NCBI GenBank assembly: GCA_964017145.1
Contig: OZ024844.1
Coordinates: forward strand, 310,001-374,000
Direction of reading: 5' to 3'
Length of the DNA: 64,000 bases
From: Agrocybe praecox
Taxonomy: Eukaryota > Basidiomycota > Agaricomycetes > Agaricales > Agrocybaceae
This document shows positions 46,540 through 58,432 of this stretch, piece after piece. A program made the translations under genes and the position numbers. Below the pieces are notes generated by a model. The model did no database searches. It saw nothing but the letters and a program-made list of their open reading frames with translations, and had not been told where the DNA came from. How positions within the stretch are numbered: the stretch's first letter is position 1; every line of letters begins with the position of its first letter.

Positions 46540-48212
46540 TTACAAAATAGAGAAAAAATCCTGCACCCGGAGGGAAAATGATCTACTCGCCTCTTGGAAA
46601 GCTGAGATTCGCATTTTAATTTTGTCCCTCTTTTCCCGTAGCTTTATTCCATCCAAAGCGGGCCGATTAATAAAACCGTCCAGAAGATTGGAACCTCGCG
46701 CGGCATCGATTTGAACCAACTCCTGTTGGAATTCACGGAATGACGCTTCCAGAAGGCCATCCACGACGCGATGAATGAGCCTGGTCGCTGATTCACGATC
46801 CTTGAAACTATCGACTTGAGCGCCCTTTGCTATGATCCAGCTATGGAAGGATCTCAGAGCATTTTCTTGCTGTTGACCGAATTCTTCAGGCACACGGCCC
46901 CATTTTGTCGTTGCAAAAACCAGCCTTTTCGGTGCGAATTTACAGTCGGCCAACATGAATTTCAAGATGGTTGTACTCGTAAGAGAGAGACGAGAATCAG
47001 TGATATCGTGGAGGTATATGATACCTCCAAAAATGTGTGCCCTGTGACGAGCACTGTTCCGACTTTAGAATATGGTCATCGGTGGAAAGGTAAGCCTTAC
47101 GATTCTACCACGAAGTCCAGGACAGATTTGAACGTAGAGACTTCAGAAGCAGCACCTTCGCCGACTCCCGGAGTGTCGACCAGAATAATTCGATAGTCTT
47201 TCAACCCCGGGTCATCGAGTACGATGGCTGCCTCGCTGATCTTCTTAGTACATGGTTCCAGGTTGTGAGAAACTGGCATTCTTTCTTCTCCCAAGAGAGA
47301 ATTGATGAGCTAGATAGAATGGTAAGGACTCTCCGATAAAAAAGGATAGATAATAATAATTTACAGTACTTTTCCCTGACTTTGTCGGCCCCATGACGCT
47401 ACAACAAAAATTAGGTCAGGGACACAAAGGTGAGAGGGGTAGGGCAGCAAATGGGAAACAACGAACCACACTACGATATCCTTCTTCATCATAATGTCAA
47501 TCAAGGACCGAGCAGATTCATATGTTTCGTATAGAGGGCAAATTTTTGCACCCATCTTCGTAGTGAGTGATTTGCAATACTGGGTAAATTCGGTTTCAAG
47601 CTTGGGGTGGAGGTTCGGGGGAACCCGATCCCACTTGGTCGTTCCAATGATGACCTTACCTCGACATTTATGGCTGACCATCTTGAGATTATCTTTCAAA
47701 GTTTTAATTGACGGCTGCGAGGTAGAAACATCGTGTAGGTAGACAATGCCGTCCAGCGGCTTTTGCCTAATGAATGTATGTCGGTAAACTGAAGATGGTT
47801 GAGTAAAGAGGAAGCTCATACGATTTGTCGACCCAGTCGTCTAGGTCTTTCATTGCTTGTATATCGTCGGTGTTGACGCCCATAAATCCTGGGGTGTCAA
47901 TTAACTCTATGTCGAACTGGGACGCCATGCCGAACACAGGGAACGAAGATACTGTTTCGGTGCAACGGCTGAGACTTCCATGATCAACCTTTGCGCTCGT
48001 GTCTTTCAAAACATTGTTAATAAACTGACATAAAGCGTAGAATATTAGCAAAAGTACATAGATCTAACTGGGATTTAAACTTACAGTGCTTTTTCCAGCT
48101 CCTGACGGTCCAATAACACTAGGGACCGGAAAGCTGTGAGAAAATTTCCATCAAAGTGTAGAGCCAACACTAACGCAATCACAAATTTTTCTCGGTCAAG
48201 TCTTTGTTGCAT
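46540..48212 (-). CDS. Double-domain AIG1-like GTPase (HDIS class, both modules)
   Basis: Seven exons (minus): 48175-48212, 48085-48118, 47822-48024, 47470-47766, 47365-47398, 47101-47309 and 46540-47041; 438 aa. Module 1: MQQRLDREKFVIA, VIGPSGAGKST, LIDTPGFMGVNTDD, IVYLHDVSTSQPS and IIGTTKWDRV, the only copy with a full T-K-x-D at G4. The exon ends SLIDIMMKKDIVV and is joined to module 2: VMGPTKSGKST, ILVDTPGVGEGAASE, IIYLHDITDSRLS and VFATTKWGRV. In module 2 the residues after DTPG are unlike the other copies. Frame intact. Confidence 0.83.
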
Positions 48213-49300
48213 CTTATGGAGAGTCAAGGGCTTAAAAATATGGGCGTCGAAATCAAGAACAGAATGCGTGCAGACCGACCCTGCCCATGAATTCTGTAAC
48301 TATACGTATAAGTCAAGAATAGCACACCCTACTATGCGTCAGATCCTGGACATGCCTATCGAGTAATCGATATTACATCCTATCATAGTTTTCATATCAA
48401 CGTGCTGTTCCAAAGCTTCAATTCAGTGGTTTTGAACAGGTGAACCGCACTAGATCATACGTACTGGTTTACAAGACATGCGTCCAACTCAATGGCAAGC
48501 TCCTAGATGACAAGCATTGGGGAAATCTATTCTGAACGTCTGAACATCGTGGTCATGGTATTGGAGAAGCCTGGACTTGAAGCCAGGTCCGGCATGGCGA
48601 CCGTGTGGTAAACATGTGTCGGACTTCCAAAACTGCTTAGGGCCGATCAACTTTCCGGCTCAGCGCTCAACGTTCAACAACAGCTCAGCTCAGCTCTCTC
48701 TCTTTCACTCATCACATTGTCATGGGCAGCATACTGCTAAGCATCACATCGATTTGGATCCGAATAACAAACATGCTTTAACGACACGTTAAGCATTTCA
48801 TCAATCTTTGTCTATTCCAGTTTATCTCATCACATTTGAATTGCGGAAAGTCATGTTATGTACCAAGCGTGCTTCTTTCACGTTCCCTGCTATCGGGGAT
48901 CCTTTGACACCTTAAACGCCTTATTTACTATCGAAGAAGTCGAAGAAGAGAAATGAGAAGAAGAATACCGGTCATAGAAAACATTGAACGCCACCGTGCC
49001 TCGCGAAGACCATGTTGCAGATCACAGTACTCCTCGCCTCTTCAAGTTTTGCGTTGCAGGTTATGGGGTCTAATCCTTATACCTTTTCAAACACTGTCCA
49101 TAACGCTGTAGCATTCAGGTACAATGTTCGAGGGCGCCCGACAAGCCGAACAGTATGGATGGTCTCAATCAATATGACTGCAGGAAGATACTTACCGTTG
49201 TAACTTTGACATTAGAAAGAAGGGCCGTCGTTTGTTTCGCGGAAAGGCAAAGGTACAACGACCGTTTTCTTCTTCTTCAAAAGACTTACCGTCACCTTAG
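48213..49300. other. Divergent region with unresolved 5' exon(s) of the next GTPase
   Basis: The plus-strand GTPase that follows has no in-frame ATG in its first clear exon, which starts after the acceptor CACCTTAG at 49300. Its start must lie here. Candidates are ATGs at 48953 and 49013. A CTCAGCT/CTCTCT tract near 48685-48705 looks like a fungal core promoter pyrimidine stretch. Confidence 0.4.
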
Positions 49301-50469
49301 AAGAATGAATATTTGCACAAAGAAAAGGATTTCATACAGGAACGAAAACACCTTGAACATCTTGGAATCGCTCAAGCGACAAAGTTGAGCACCGAAGATT
49401 TATGTCCTGACGATGTTATTATCGCGTGAGTAAAATCAATGATAAAAGTATCGAAGGATACCTCATCATTATCTAGCGTCATGGGCCCAACTGGCGCAGG
49501 GAAAAGCACTGTAAGTGACTTCTTGCTTCAATCATATCCATCAAATCAACCCGCTGATATCATGATGCAGTTTATCAATCTAGTCACGAACTTCGACGTC
49601 GCTGTCGGCCATGACCTGACATCTTGTACCTCTGAAATCAATATCGTGAAGCTTTCTTTCCTTGGTCTCAGTGATTACGATATTGTCTTCATCGACACAC
49701 CTGGTTTTGACGATACGCATATGTCCGATACTACAGTCCTTGCCATGATATCCGACTGGCTCAAAAAGACGTGAGTTCTGGTCTACTCACCGTCTAACGT
49801 TATCCGTTCTCACTTTTTTCTAGATACGACAAAGACATTTTGCTTAGCGGATTGCTTTATTTGCACCGTATCTCGGACAATCGCATGGCAGGCACCCCTC
49901 TTCGGAACTTACAGTTGTTCGAAAAGCTCTGCGGGGAGAACATGTTGAAGAACGTCATCTTAGTAACCACGATGTGGGACGAGCTGTGGGACGAGGCTGG
50001 CTTGGCCTCGGGGAATACACGCGAACAAGAGCTGCGATCAATTTACTGGAAAGGGATGATTGCCCAAGGTTCGAGCATCCGTCGACTCACCGAGCGATCG
50101 CGGACAGCTGCCTTCCGTGTTCTCGAGCCTATACTAGAAGTCGCAAATACTAAACATTCAATGCGGATTCAACGCGAGTTAACAGATCTCGGTTTACAAC
50201 TTCGCCAGACATCAGCAGGCAAGACATTATTCTCATCCCTGGAGACCGCTCTGAAGAAGCAACAAGAGGCATTGGCTCAGATTCGGGTCCAAATAAAAGC
50301 CGGCATAGATGACATGACAACCTTGAAGGTCTTAATGGAACAATGCGACGAATTGAGGGGTCACATTTTGGTTCAGTATGAAGAGGTCCAGAAGTTGAAG
50401 CTGACTTTCGGCGAAAGACTCCATTCAGTTATGGTGGCGACTTTCAACAGCAAAGTTCGTCGTTTTTAG
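49301..50469 (+). CDS. AIG1-like GTPase (HRITD class, single domain); 5' end unresolved
   Basis: Exons 49301-49425, 49477-49510, 49571-49770 and 49824-50469 join in frame to 334 residues. The first listed exon starts KNEYLHKEKDF and ends STEDLCPDDVIIA without a Met, so an upstream exon is missing. Then VMGPTGAGKST, VGHDLTSCTSEI, VFIDTPGFDDTHMSD, LLYLHRISDNRMAGTPLRNL and LVTTMWDELWDE. The C-terminus is a long helix with LRQTSAGKTLFSSLETAL and ends in NSKVRRF. A canonical, probably active member. Confidence 0.87.
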
Positions 50470-50744
50470 TGAATCACGTACCTAATAAATTTCAGCCCAG
50501 GTGGAATTTCTTCTGGTCGTTATTCAATAGTACTGGAATTTATTTACGCTTAGTCTCTAGCTTGAAGTAAATGCTTACTGTGCAGTATTCATCGTGCGCC
50601 TGAGGCGATCGTTGGTTAAAATGTTGCTGAGAGGAAAATGTAGGGATTCAATGTCGCTGGGTAGCACAAAAGATAGTTGGATGCAGTACATCGTCAGTGT
50701 CTACGCAGAAAAAGTCCAACCAATGTGTAAAGTTGAGAAAATAT

Positions 50745-51811
50745 CTACACTAATCCTAATAACGCCCGAATACGTCGAGAAGCAGGGATCTTCAGATCCT
50801 GTATTTGCTTAACAATTGCTTGTACGTTGTGTCGGGCTGCTTCGAGTTGCTCTTGAATTTTGCCCTGGTCTTCGTCTTGCGATATCTTTATTTCAATGTC
50901 GAGGAATTTTTTCTGCAATTCCAATGCCTGCTGAAGGGAGTAACGCAACTCTTTGCCCGCCCTCGTCTCCGGTAAAATTTTCTTGTCGATGGCCAGCTCC
51001 TTTTGAATGTTGAGGATATTGTTTATGGCAAAATTCCTAAGAATAACTTCGACGAAAGCCCAGGCGGACGTGTGATCGTCATGGAATTGGCAGGTTTGAG
51101 TCCCCTTTTGTATCATTGCTTTCCAGTGAGCTTCCTTCAATTCCTGCTCGCGACTTGAGGCGTTGGGAGCTCGACTCCATTTCGTCGTTCCGAGGACTAC
51201 TTTGCTCAACGCAGCATCCCCACACATATGGTTGAAGGTCTCCAGATTTCTCCGAGCCGTCCCCGAGAATCGGTCACTCGAAATATCATGAAGATATATG
51301 ACTCCGCCGAGTATCATCTGATGAAGGTAACTGTACAAAACTGTTAGTCGCTCATCTCGAATATCTTATAGAGGGATTGCTCACGAAGCTTCTAGCCAGT
51401 CGGCAATTTTTCGCAAGATATCTGCATCTCCTTCGTATGTGTCATCAAAGCCGGGGGTATCAACGATGACCAAACGATATTGTTGGAGCCCAGGCAAGGT
51501 GTGAATAGACGATGGATAGATTTTTGAGACCACGATATCATGGGTACACGATGTCAATCCATGACCGACGACCATCCGTTCTTCGCCCAAAATCGCATTT
51601 ATAAACTGGAAAAGAAAAGGCAGAAAAATATCGTATCATTTGAGGTGACGTGAACATCATTCTGCGAGTCTTACCGTGCTTTTGCCTGCACCCGTTGGCC
51701 CCATAACACTGGAATTTGCATGAAACTGCGTCAGAAATACGTAGCGGGAATTAAGATGGAAGATTTCACGTACGGGATCACAATATCCGACACAATTGAT
51801 GTCGCCTCCAT
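50745..51811 (-). CDS. AIG1-like GTPase (HDIS class, single domain)
   Basis: Exons (minus) 51774-51811, 51675-51708, 51385-51605 and 50745-51330 give 292 aa. MEATSIVSDIVIP, VMGPTGAGKST, VGHGLTSCTHDIV, VIVDTPGFDDTYEGD, VIYLHDISSDRFSGTARRNL and VLGTTKWSRA follow in order. The tail has KKILPETRAGKELRYSLQQA and ends KIPASRRIRALLGLV. Intact. Convergent with the GTPase at 49301-50469. Confidence 0.9.
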
Positions 51812-52350
51812 CGAGTGCGAATTAGGACCGTCAAGGTAGAACTTTCAAAATCCCGGGCTTGAATCCAGCAACCACTTTGTAGCAGTGTTGATGGGGTTGA
51901 AGTTGAGGCAAGGCTAGTAGCATACATCGCACGGACGGACGGTGATTGCACGTCGGGTAAACTAAGTGTTTGATAGTGGCTTCTAACGCAGAGCGTGTCG
52001 TCCTGGACTAAGACGATCGGTTTTGAATGAGCAGGTTGCATTTAGGGACGTGTAGGTGAAGCATGGAGCGAATGACGGTACAACAGTTCTGGGGCATGAA
52101 CAGGATTGGCACGACCTCGTGGTTGCGGTGAAGTGAGGTCAAGTAAAAATGCTCAGTTATATTTGATCGAACATACGGCAGATTGATATTGAATTATCGA
52201 TAACAAGTTTATCCAGTGGCGGGGCCGCCAATCGGATGTCCAGCAAGATGTTTACCACGTTCAAGGGATAATATTGTAAGAGAGGTCGCTTGAAACCTGA
52301 CAAACCAAGTAATGAATGATGGACAAGAATTTATTTCAAACGTCTACGCA
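51812..52350. other. Intergenic between two minus-strand GTPases
   Basis: No gene seen; the small open frame at 51778-52041 overlaps the start of the neighbouring GTPase in the wrong frame. Confidence 0.45.
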
Positions 52351-54054
52351 CTAGGACCTACGCCCGAACATTTTACGAAACCAAGAGGAAAAAAAGCCTT
52401 TCTTCGGGGCCTTGACGGGGTTCGGGTCGGGGAGGAGATCGTGTATTTTCTGCAACTCCTGAACAGCGACACCAAATTCAAGGGGCTCGCGATCGAGGAG
52501 AAGATCGATGAGTTTCCAAGCCGAAGATTGTGTGTCGTCGAAACAGTCCATACGAGCGCCCTTTTCCATAATTTGCTTCCACGTCCGATTTTTGAGTTCA
52601 CTGGCCCGTTCTAGGGATGTTTGGTCCCCTCTTGCCCTGCCCCATTTCGTGGTGGCCATGAGTAAGTGGTTGGTGGGTTCTGGACTCGACAAAAGCTTCA
52701 GAATGATGGTTCCAATAGAAGATTGCGTCCGACTTTCTGTGATATCATGAAGATAGAGTATTCCGCCGAAAGAGACATCTTTGAATGTCCTTGAATGGCG
52801 TATTAAGAGGTCATGGTGGACAATATCATGAAATAAGAAGGCTTACGAGTGATTCAGGCGGTTCATGATTGCGTTAAGAAGTTCTTTGTCCGTAGCGGAC
52901 AGGTTATTAAATCCGGGAGTATCGATAAGGACAAGCGTCGTGAAATCGTTCGGGTGGTCGACAAAGAATTCTCGAATATTTATATCCATTGCAGTCAAGT
53001 TGCTGTTGACCTCCGCATCCTGTTTCCCTGTGGCAGCATTGACAAACTAAAGTTGTCCAAAAGTAAGTTTGCAGCACATAACACGAGCGGAGGAAAACAA
53101 ACCGTGCTCTTTCCAGCTCCAGTCAGCCCCAACAAACTTGAATTTATACATTAGACAATTATAAGATGGACAAACAATAAAACTTACAGGACAGCCACTG
53201 TTGGTCGTACATATAATGCTTGACCAGCCCTTGTTCCCGCCACTGGTTTCTTCAAATTGACTACCTCCCGCTGGATTTTGAGAGGGACCGCAGGTGAGGT
53301 GTGCGATTCAAGGAATGAGTTCACCACATCCAAAGCAGACTGTGAAGTGTTCCAAAATCGCTCGGCCGATGCTCCATAGTTAATCATCGAGCGCCAGTAG
53401 CGGCATTTGAGTTCCTCCTCGTTCTTCTCCGCAAAATCCATTTTGACTTCGTCCCACATCGTCGTAACGAATAAGGCATTTTTCGCAGCGTCGATGCCGC
53501 ATAACTCCCGAAACATACCTAGTACTCGATGTTGGGTACCCGACATTCGGTTGTCGCTAATTCGGTGTACATACAAAATACCGCGCAATGGAATGCGTTT
53601 CAAATAACTAAGGAATGTATTGCGTTAATTAATTGAGCGTAAAGGAAGAGCGTCAACTTACATTGTTTGTAACCACTCGCTAATTATCCCCAGAGTCTCC
53701 ATGTTGGATAATTCTGTGTCATTGAGCCCGGGGGTGTCAACGATTACTATTCGGTCTTGAAAAGTTGAATGGCCTTTTATCCTGATCATTTCGACTTCGC
53801 GAGTGCAGGAGTTCAAATCTGAACCGCAACGGGTTCCTGGTCGGCGGCATAAATGGTCGATAAACTGTTGTGGATTCAACGTCAAGACTTGACAATAGTA
53901 CCAGCCATGTATATGTGGTTTCTCACCGTGCTTTTACCAGCCCCAGTTACACCGATACAGCTTGAAAAGAAATTTTACAAAAATCCTGATAAAGCGCAGC
54001 ATATATTTCTTACACCATAACGATGTCATCACTTCTCAGGTCTTTCAGTTCCAT
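52351..54054 (-). CDS. Hetero-double AIG1-like GTPase (HRITD module then HDIS module)
   Basis: Seven exons (minus): 54014-54054, 53927-53960, 53662-53864, 53188-53607, 53103-53136, 52847-53046 and 52351-52789; 456 aa. Module 1: MELKDLRSDDIVMV, CIGVTGAGKST, VIVDTPGLNDTELS, ILYVHRISDNRMSG and FVTTMWDEV. Its exon ends RAGQALYVRPTVAVL and is spliced to module 2: LLGLTGAGKST, VLIDTPGFNNLSATD, ILYLHDITESRTQS and MATTKWGRA. The C-terminus is short and basic (FFSSWFRKMFGRRS). It is the only protein here that joins one module of each class. Confidence 0.85.
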
Positions 54055-54916
54055 ACTATCAAGCTATCAGAGCAAATGCATCGATAAGACAGTCATACTT
54101 ATTCTTAAATAATTAGTAGTACTCACGTGTATATAATTATCTTTTAGCAGCATTGGTGGGCTCTAGCAGGGTGGCAGATTTTTGGCAGCGTCAGTCGAAA
54201 GTCCAATGTTGTATTTGGAAAAACTCGGGATGGCATTTGCTCACCTTCCTCTAGCAAGTCATTATTAGACGTCATTGAACGCTTTTCAAGCTGATGATCT
54301 TTGTGGTCAAATTCCCTTCTGAGATTAGATCTGCGGATTGGCACGCGGTGTGAACATCGGCGTGAAATGACACAGGCCCATAACACGCTTCAATAATGAG
54401 GCTAATGCATTCATTGATCAAGTTGTGTGACAGTGATATAGTGAAAGGTATGATGTCGATAGTGAAGAAGACTGAAGTGGCCATCAACTTTGATCCCGAA
54501 CTTGGAGTGACCAGCTGCTCACCTCATCACTTCACGTGTATGCATCGTGGTGGAAGTTCCGAAGTCCAGTTTGAGCTCAGCGGAACGTTGAACGCGCGTC
54601 GCTCGATCATATATGCATCATGCATGTCCGGATAACTGAACACCTTAAGGAAAGTAGGATATATCGATCCCATATTCGCGATCTCGTTCAATTACAAAAT
54701 GGACGACTTCCAATTATGATGGTTCACGTTCAAAAACTTGAAATCCCATTCTCAACCCATTCTTCCTTGACATAACGGCAAATAGTCGTGAAGAGTCGGA
54801 CGGACGAAAATTTCTTCAACATAGGACATCTCAATTTCGTTCAGGGTAAGTAAGTTTCCAAGCAAATAAGTAAATCGAGCGTCGTTGAATCTACCGTACA
54901 GAACAAGTTTGATACT
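54055..54916. other. Divergent promoter region between two GTPase genes
   Basis: No supported gene. The last about 20 bp before 54917 match the sequence before 60467, showing that the duplicated unit includes upstream sequence. Confidence 0.5.
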
Positions 54917-56135
54917 ATGGACGAGAGCGCAAAAACTGATAAGAGTAGGATTCTTCAAAGTGGGATGCCATTCAGGCTAACATCTGGTCTTTAGAGCTAA
55001 ATCAAAATCCAGCCGCTTCAATTACTACTAAGTTTGTAAAAACTTTCAAAAGAGTTGAAAAACTAAAGGCTGACGATATGATAATTGTGTATGTATTTTT
55101 CGACTTCGTAGAACGACAGTTAACATTTTTACAGCTTCATGGGACCGACAGGGTCTGGTAAAAGCAATGTAGGACTGCCTTTCTCTTAGCAACGCTTCCT
55201 CTGACCGATGTCCAGCTTATAGATACTATTGCCGGACAACCAGGCAAACGAGCCAATGTTGGCTTGCGCTCTGCCACTTCCGCGGTGAATTCTGTAAGGA
55301 TCTCAACGGATGACCCGTTCTATAAAAATCGCCTCGTGCTTGTCGACACTCCTGGATTTGACGATACAAACAAGACGGATTTCGAAATTCTAGAAATTAT
55401 CAGCAAATTCTTGGTTAAAACGTAAGCTTTCCTGTATATTCGTACTGAATGTCTATCTGAACGATACTTACTATCAGGTATACAAAACATGTCAAGATCA
55501 CTGGGGTTGTGTATTTGCACCGCATCACTGATAACCGCATTGCCGAGACTCTTCATCGTAGCTTCCATGTTTTCACTAAGATCTGCGGAGAGAACGCGGT
55601 GAAGAATGTCGCTCTAGTTACGACGATGTGGGACGAAATTGACTTGGAAACAGGGCAAGAACGCGAAAAGGAGGTTGAAAACAAGTTATGGGGAACGATG
55701 AAAGACGCCCACCATCTACGTTTCGATAATGCATACGATTCTGCGTGGAAGGTCATCGAGGAGCTCACAAATCCCCAGCAAGCAAAGCATCACCCCATAA
55801 GGCTCTCTCTGCAACAAGAAATTGTCGACGACAAAATGAAACTCATGCAGACCAAGGCTGCACAGGCACTCTTCACACCATTGAACGCCATAATAGCAGA
55901 GCAAGATTCCCTTTCTCAACAGGATGCCTCAACTCAGAGCGCGGAAGAAAAGGCGAATACATTGCTCAACGAAACGATCGCCAATCAAGTTGCAATCGAC
56001 GCGCTACTCAGCGAGCTCCACAACAAACCCTCGCCCTTTGGACGTAAAATTTCTAACCAACTCATTAATACTTGGAGGAGCCTTTGGGGAGTATTAATCG
56101 TGTGTACCTGTATTTTGAGCGTCCTAATTTGCTGA
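54917..56135 (+). CDS. Tail-anchored AIG1-like GTPase (HRITD class), copy a
   Basis: Exons 54917-54944 (alternative donor), 54995-55088, 55135-55168, 55216-55421 and 55478-56135. KADDMIIV, FMGPTGSGKSN, LVDTPGFDDTNKTD, VVYLHRITDNRIAETLHRSF and LVTTMWDEI follow. After a helical region (QTKAAQALFTPLNAIIAEQD) the protein ends in a hydrophobic stretch, LWGVLIVCTCILSVLIC, typical of a C-terminal tail anchor. It is a recent duplicate of 60467-61726. The first intron donor that is GTAAGA in the sister is ATAAGA here. The next GT, 9 nt downstream, would keep the frame; without splicing a stop follows. Confidence 0.83.
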
Positions 56136-56460
56136 TATTAATTGATATCCTCACCCAGTCCCCCCGTGGATAAACCACCTCATCGAAATGAGAGTATGGA
56201 AACAGAAACAAGCCTTCTCATTGATTACGCTTCCTCATGCTAAACGTTTTATCTTTTTGAATTTACGCGTAAAATCAATATAAGCTTTGGTACGATCAGT
56301 CTGACTCCGGATGTTCAATCCTTACTCTTATACACTGGTCCCCTGTCATGGAATACATATACTGAATTCATCGATGGTACATGATACAAAGCGCTACGTA
56401 TAATACAATATGGCCTAATTTTCGCGTTTAATCGCCAGTGCTCGCTAAAAAAAAAAACTG
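56136..56460. other. Convergent 3' flanks of two GTPase genes
   Basis: A possible last exon of the minus-strand gene (RALAIKREN-stop, ending at 56415) lies here behind a poly-T acceptor tract at 56448-56458 (poly-A on the plus strand). Otherwise nothing seen. Confidence 0.4.
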
Positions 56461-57604
56461 TCAGATACAACGACGGAAAGGACACCGTTGGAGATAACTT
56501 ACCCCGTTGCCGTTGCGCTTGAAGAACAATACGACCCTTCGTCCAAAAGATATTTGAAGTCTTTCTATCAGTTCGGCTGTCATGGCAATTTGCTCTTCCA
56601 TAGTCTTTATCTTGCCGTCCAGCTCTTCTTGAGACATCGAATCAGGTTTAACTTTCGAGAGACTTCTGAGCGTAACAAGCTGGTGTTTCTGTCTGGCCTG
56701 CAGTCTATGTAAATCAGCAAGCAGGGCTTGGGCAGCCTTGGTTTCCTCCAAAGCTCGCCCTAGTTGGGCTATTTCTTCCTGAATGAGAAGGACCATCCCC
56801 GTGGTATTCTTGGATATAAGATTGTGGATAATTGACCAAGCAGAGTGTTCGGTATTCTCGAAACGGCCAAATGTGGCCCCATGGTTGAGCATTTCACGCC
56901 AAAAGTTGTGTATGAGATCCTGCTCTCGTACTTCGCCCACTTGACGATTCTTCAGGAGGTCCCACATAGTCGTGACCAGAACAACGCCGGCTGCGCCTTT
57001 GTCGCCACAGAGTTCGCCCATGATACGCAAGTTACGGTGTGGTGATCCTGCCATGCGATTATCGGTGATGCGATGGAGGTATATAATACCCTTGACGCAA
57101 ATATTTCTCTGATGTCTGGAGAAAGATTGGGTCAGAATGAAGCCTAATATTTGATATTTGAGAGTTTGAGCTTACACTTCAACCAGCCACTGTGATATCA
57201 TTTCAAGGATCTCCAGATCAGATTTTTGGGTATCGTCAAACCCAGGGGTATCGAGAATTACGAGGCGGTCACTGTAGGCTTCGTGCTTTTTTATCCTAAC
57301 GGCGACAACATTCGATGATTGGGCATGAAGGCCGGAGACAGCGTGTTTGGCCTCTCCAATGAGTATATCAAGAATCTAGACGTGAACCAGTCAATTCAAG
57401 GTGGACAGTGCTGAAGAGATACACCAGGGGCGTACGTGACTTTTTCCAGCACCCGTAGGTCCCATAATCCTAAACGGAGAGTAAGTTTGAGTCTTCGTGA
57501 ATAGATAGATAAAAAGTTGAATAAATTACACACGCGATGACGATGTCATCCCCCTTAAGTTTGTGAGCGCTTTCCACGACTTCGTGCTCATAAGAGGTAG
57601 ACAT
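56461..57604 (-). CDS. AIG1-like GTPase (HRITD class, single domain)
   Basis: Exons (minus) 57534-57604, 57436-57469, 57176-57375 and 56461-57115 give 319 aa. MSTSYEHEVVESAHKLKGDD leads to IVIA-IMGPTGAGKSH; the residue after GKS is His. VILDTPGFDDTQKSD, IIYLHRITDNRMAGSPHRNL and LVTTMWDLL follow. The tail has LEETKAAQALLADLHRLQ, a coiled coil and RLQISFGRRVVLFFKRNG. A last intron may replace the final 12 residues. The relic at 1977-2390 resembles this gene most. Confidence 0.87.
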
Positions 57605-58432
57605 CTTGGAGAGAAGGACAGATACGGCGCTAACCATGTAATTATACGAAAGAGCTTTTTATCTGGCACTCATCTCTGGAAATACTGTGAAACCACAGTT
57701 TCAGCAGGGGCAATCCAGATCAGTGCCGGCCAAAAACAAACCAAACCTGTCACTAGGCGCTACACTTTAATTTGTGCCCCGTGTTTTCAACGAGGACCAT
57801 AAGCATTCAATTAGATATAGACGACCAACACGTTGACCAGTGAGTATTGAGTTCCGGTTAAATTCCTTAATACAGGATACAGAATGACATGCAGTCGCAA
57901 CGACGAGACGTATTCTTTCATCAAGATCCAAGGGCTATTTAGCTTAGGCTGACTCCGATGAGCGAGTGTATGATGTTGAAGATTAGAAGTGGAATTGTTG
58001 GTGCAATGCTTTAAGTTTATGTGCGCTTTGTCGTGTTTCCGAGGATTTTCGCGACTTGAAATGCCTTGCTGCATGTTGCTGCAGGTGGTGTGTATTTTTG
58101 ACATCTGCGCTTTAGAAATTAGAAGAAAGAGAATCTGGCACTCGATTGTCTTAGAATCAAACTCCGCCTGAACTCCTCCGGGCCGATGTTAAGGTCACGA
58201 AATCGGGCCTGAACGAACTGGGCAGTGGGGGAGTTTGAACCGTTCGGAACGTTTGCCTTGAATGATGACACGCAATATAGGAAACATTTAATCACATATC
58301 CATATCACATCTTAATGACTGTCATGAGGCTCAGAAGACAGCTGCTCCAGTAATACTTTCTATGGGACCGAGGATGTTCATATTCGTAACGCCTTTATAT
58401 TACCCAGCTTTCGACAATGTTATGGAAACATC
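57605..58432. other. Divergent promoter region between two GTPase genes
   Basis: No gene supported. Confidence 0.45.

Noticed and set aside
58195..58260. Possible tRNA B-box-like GGTTCAAACTC (minus strand)
   Set aside because: No matching T-stem, A box or cloverleaf could be built around it.
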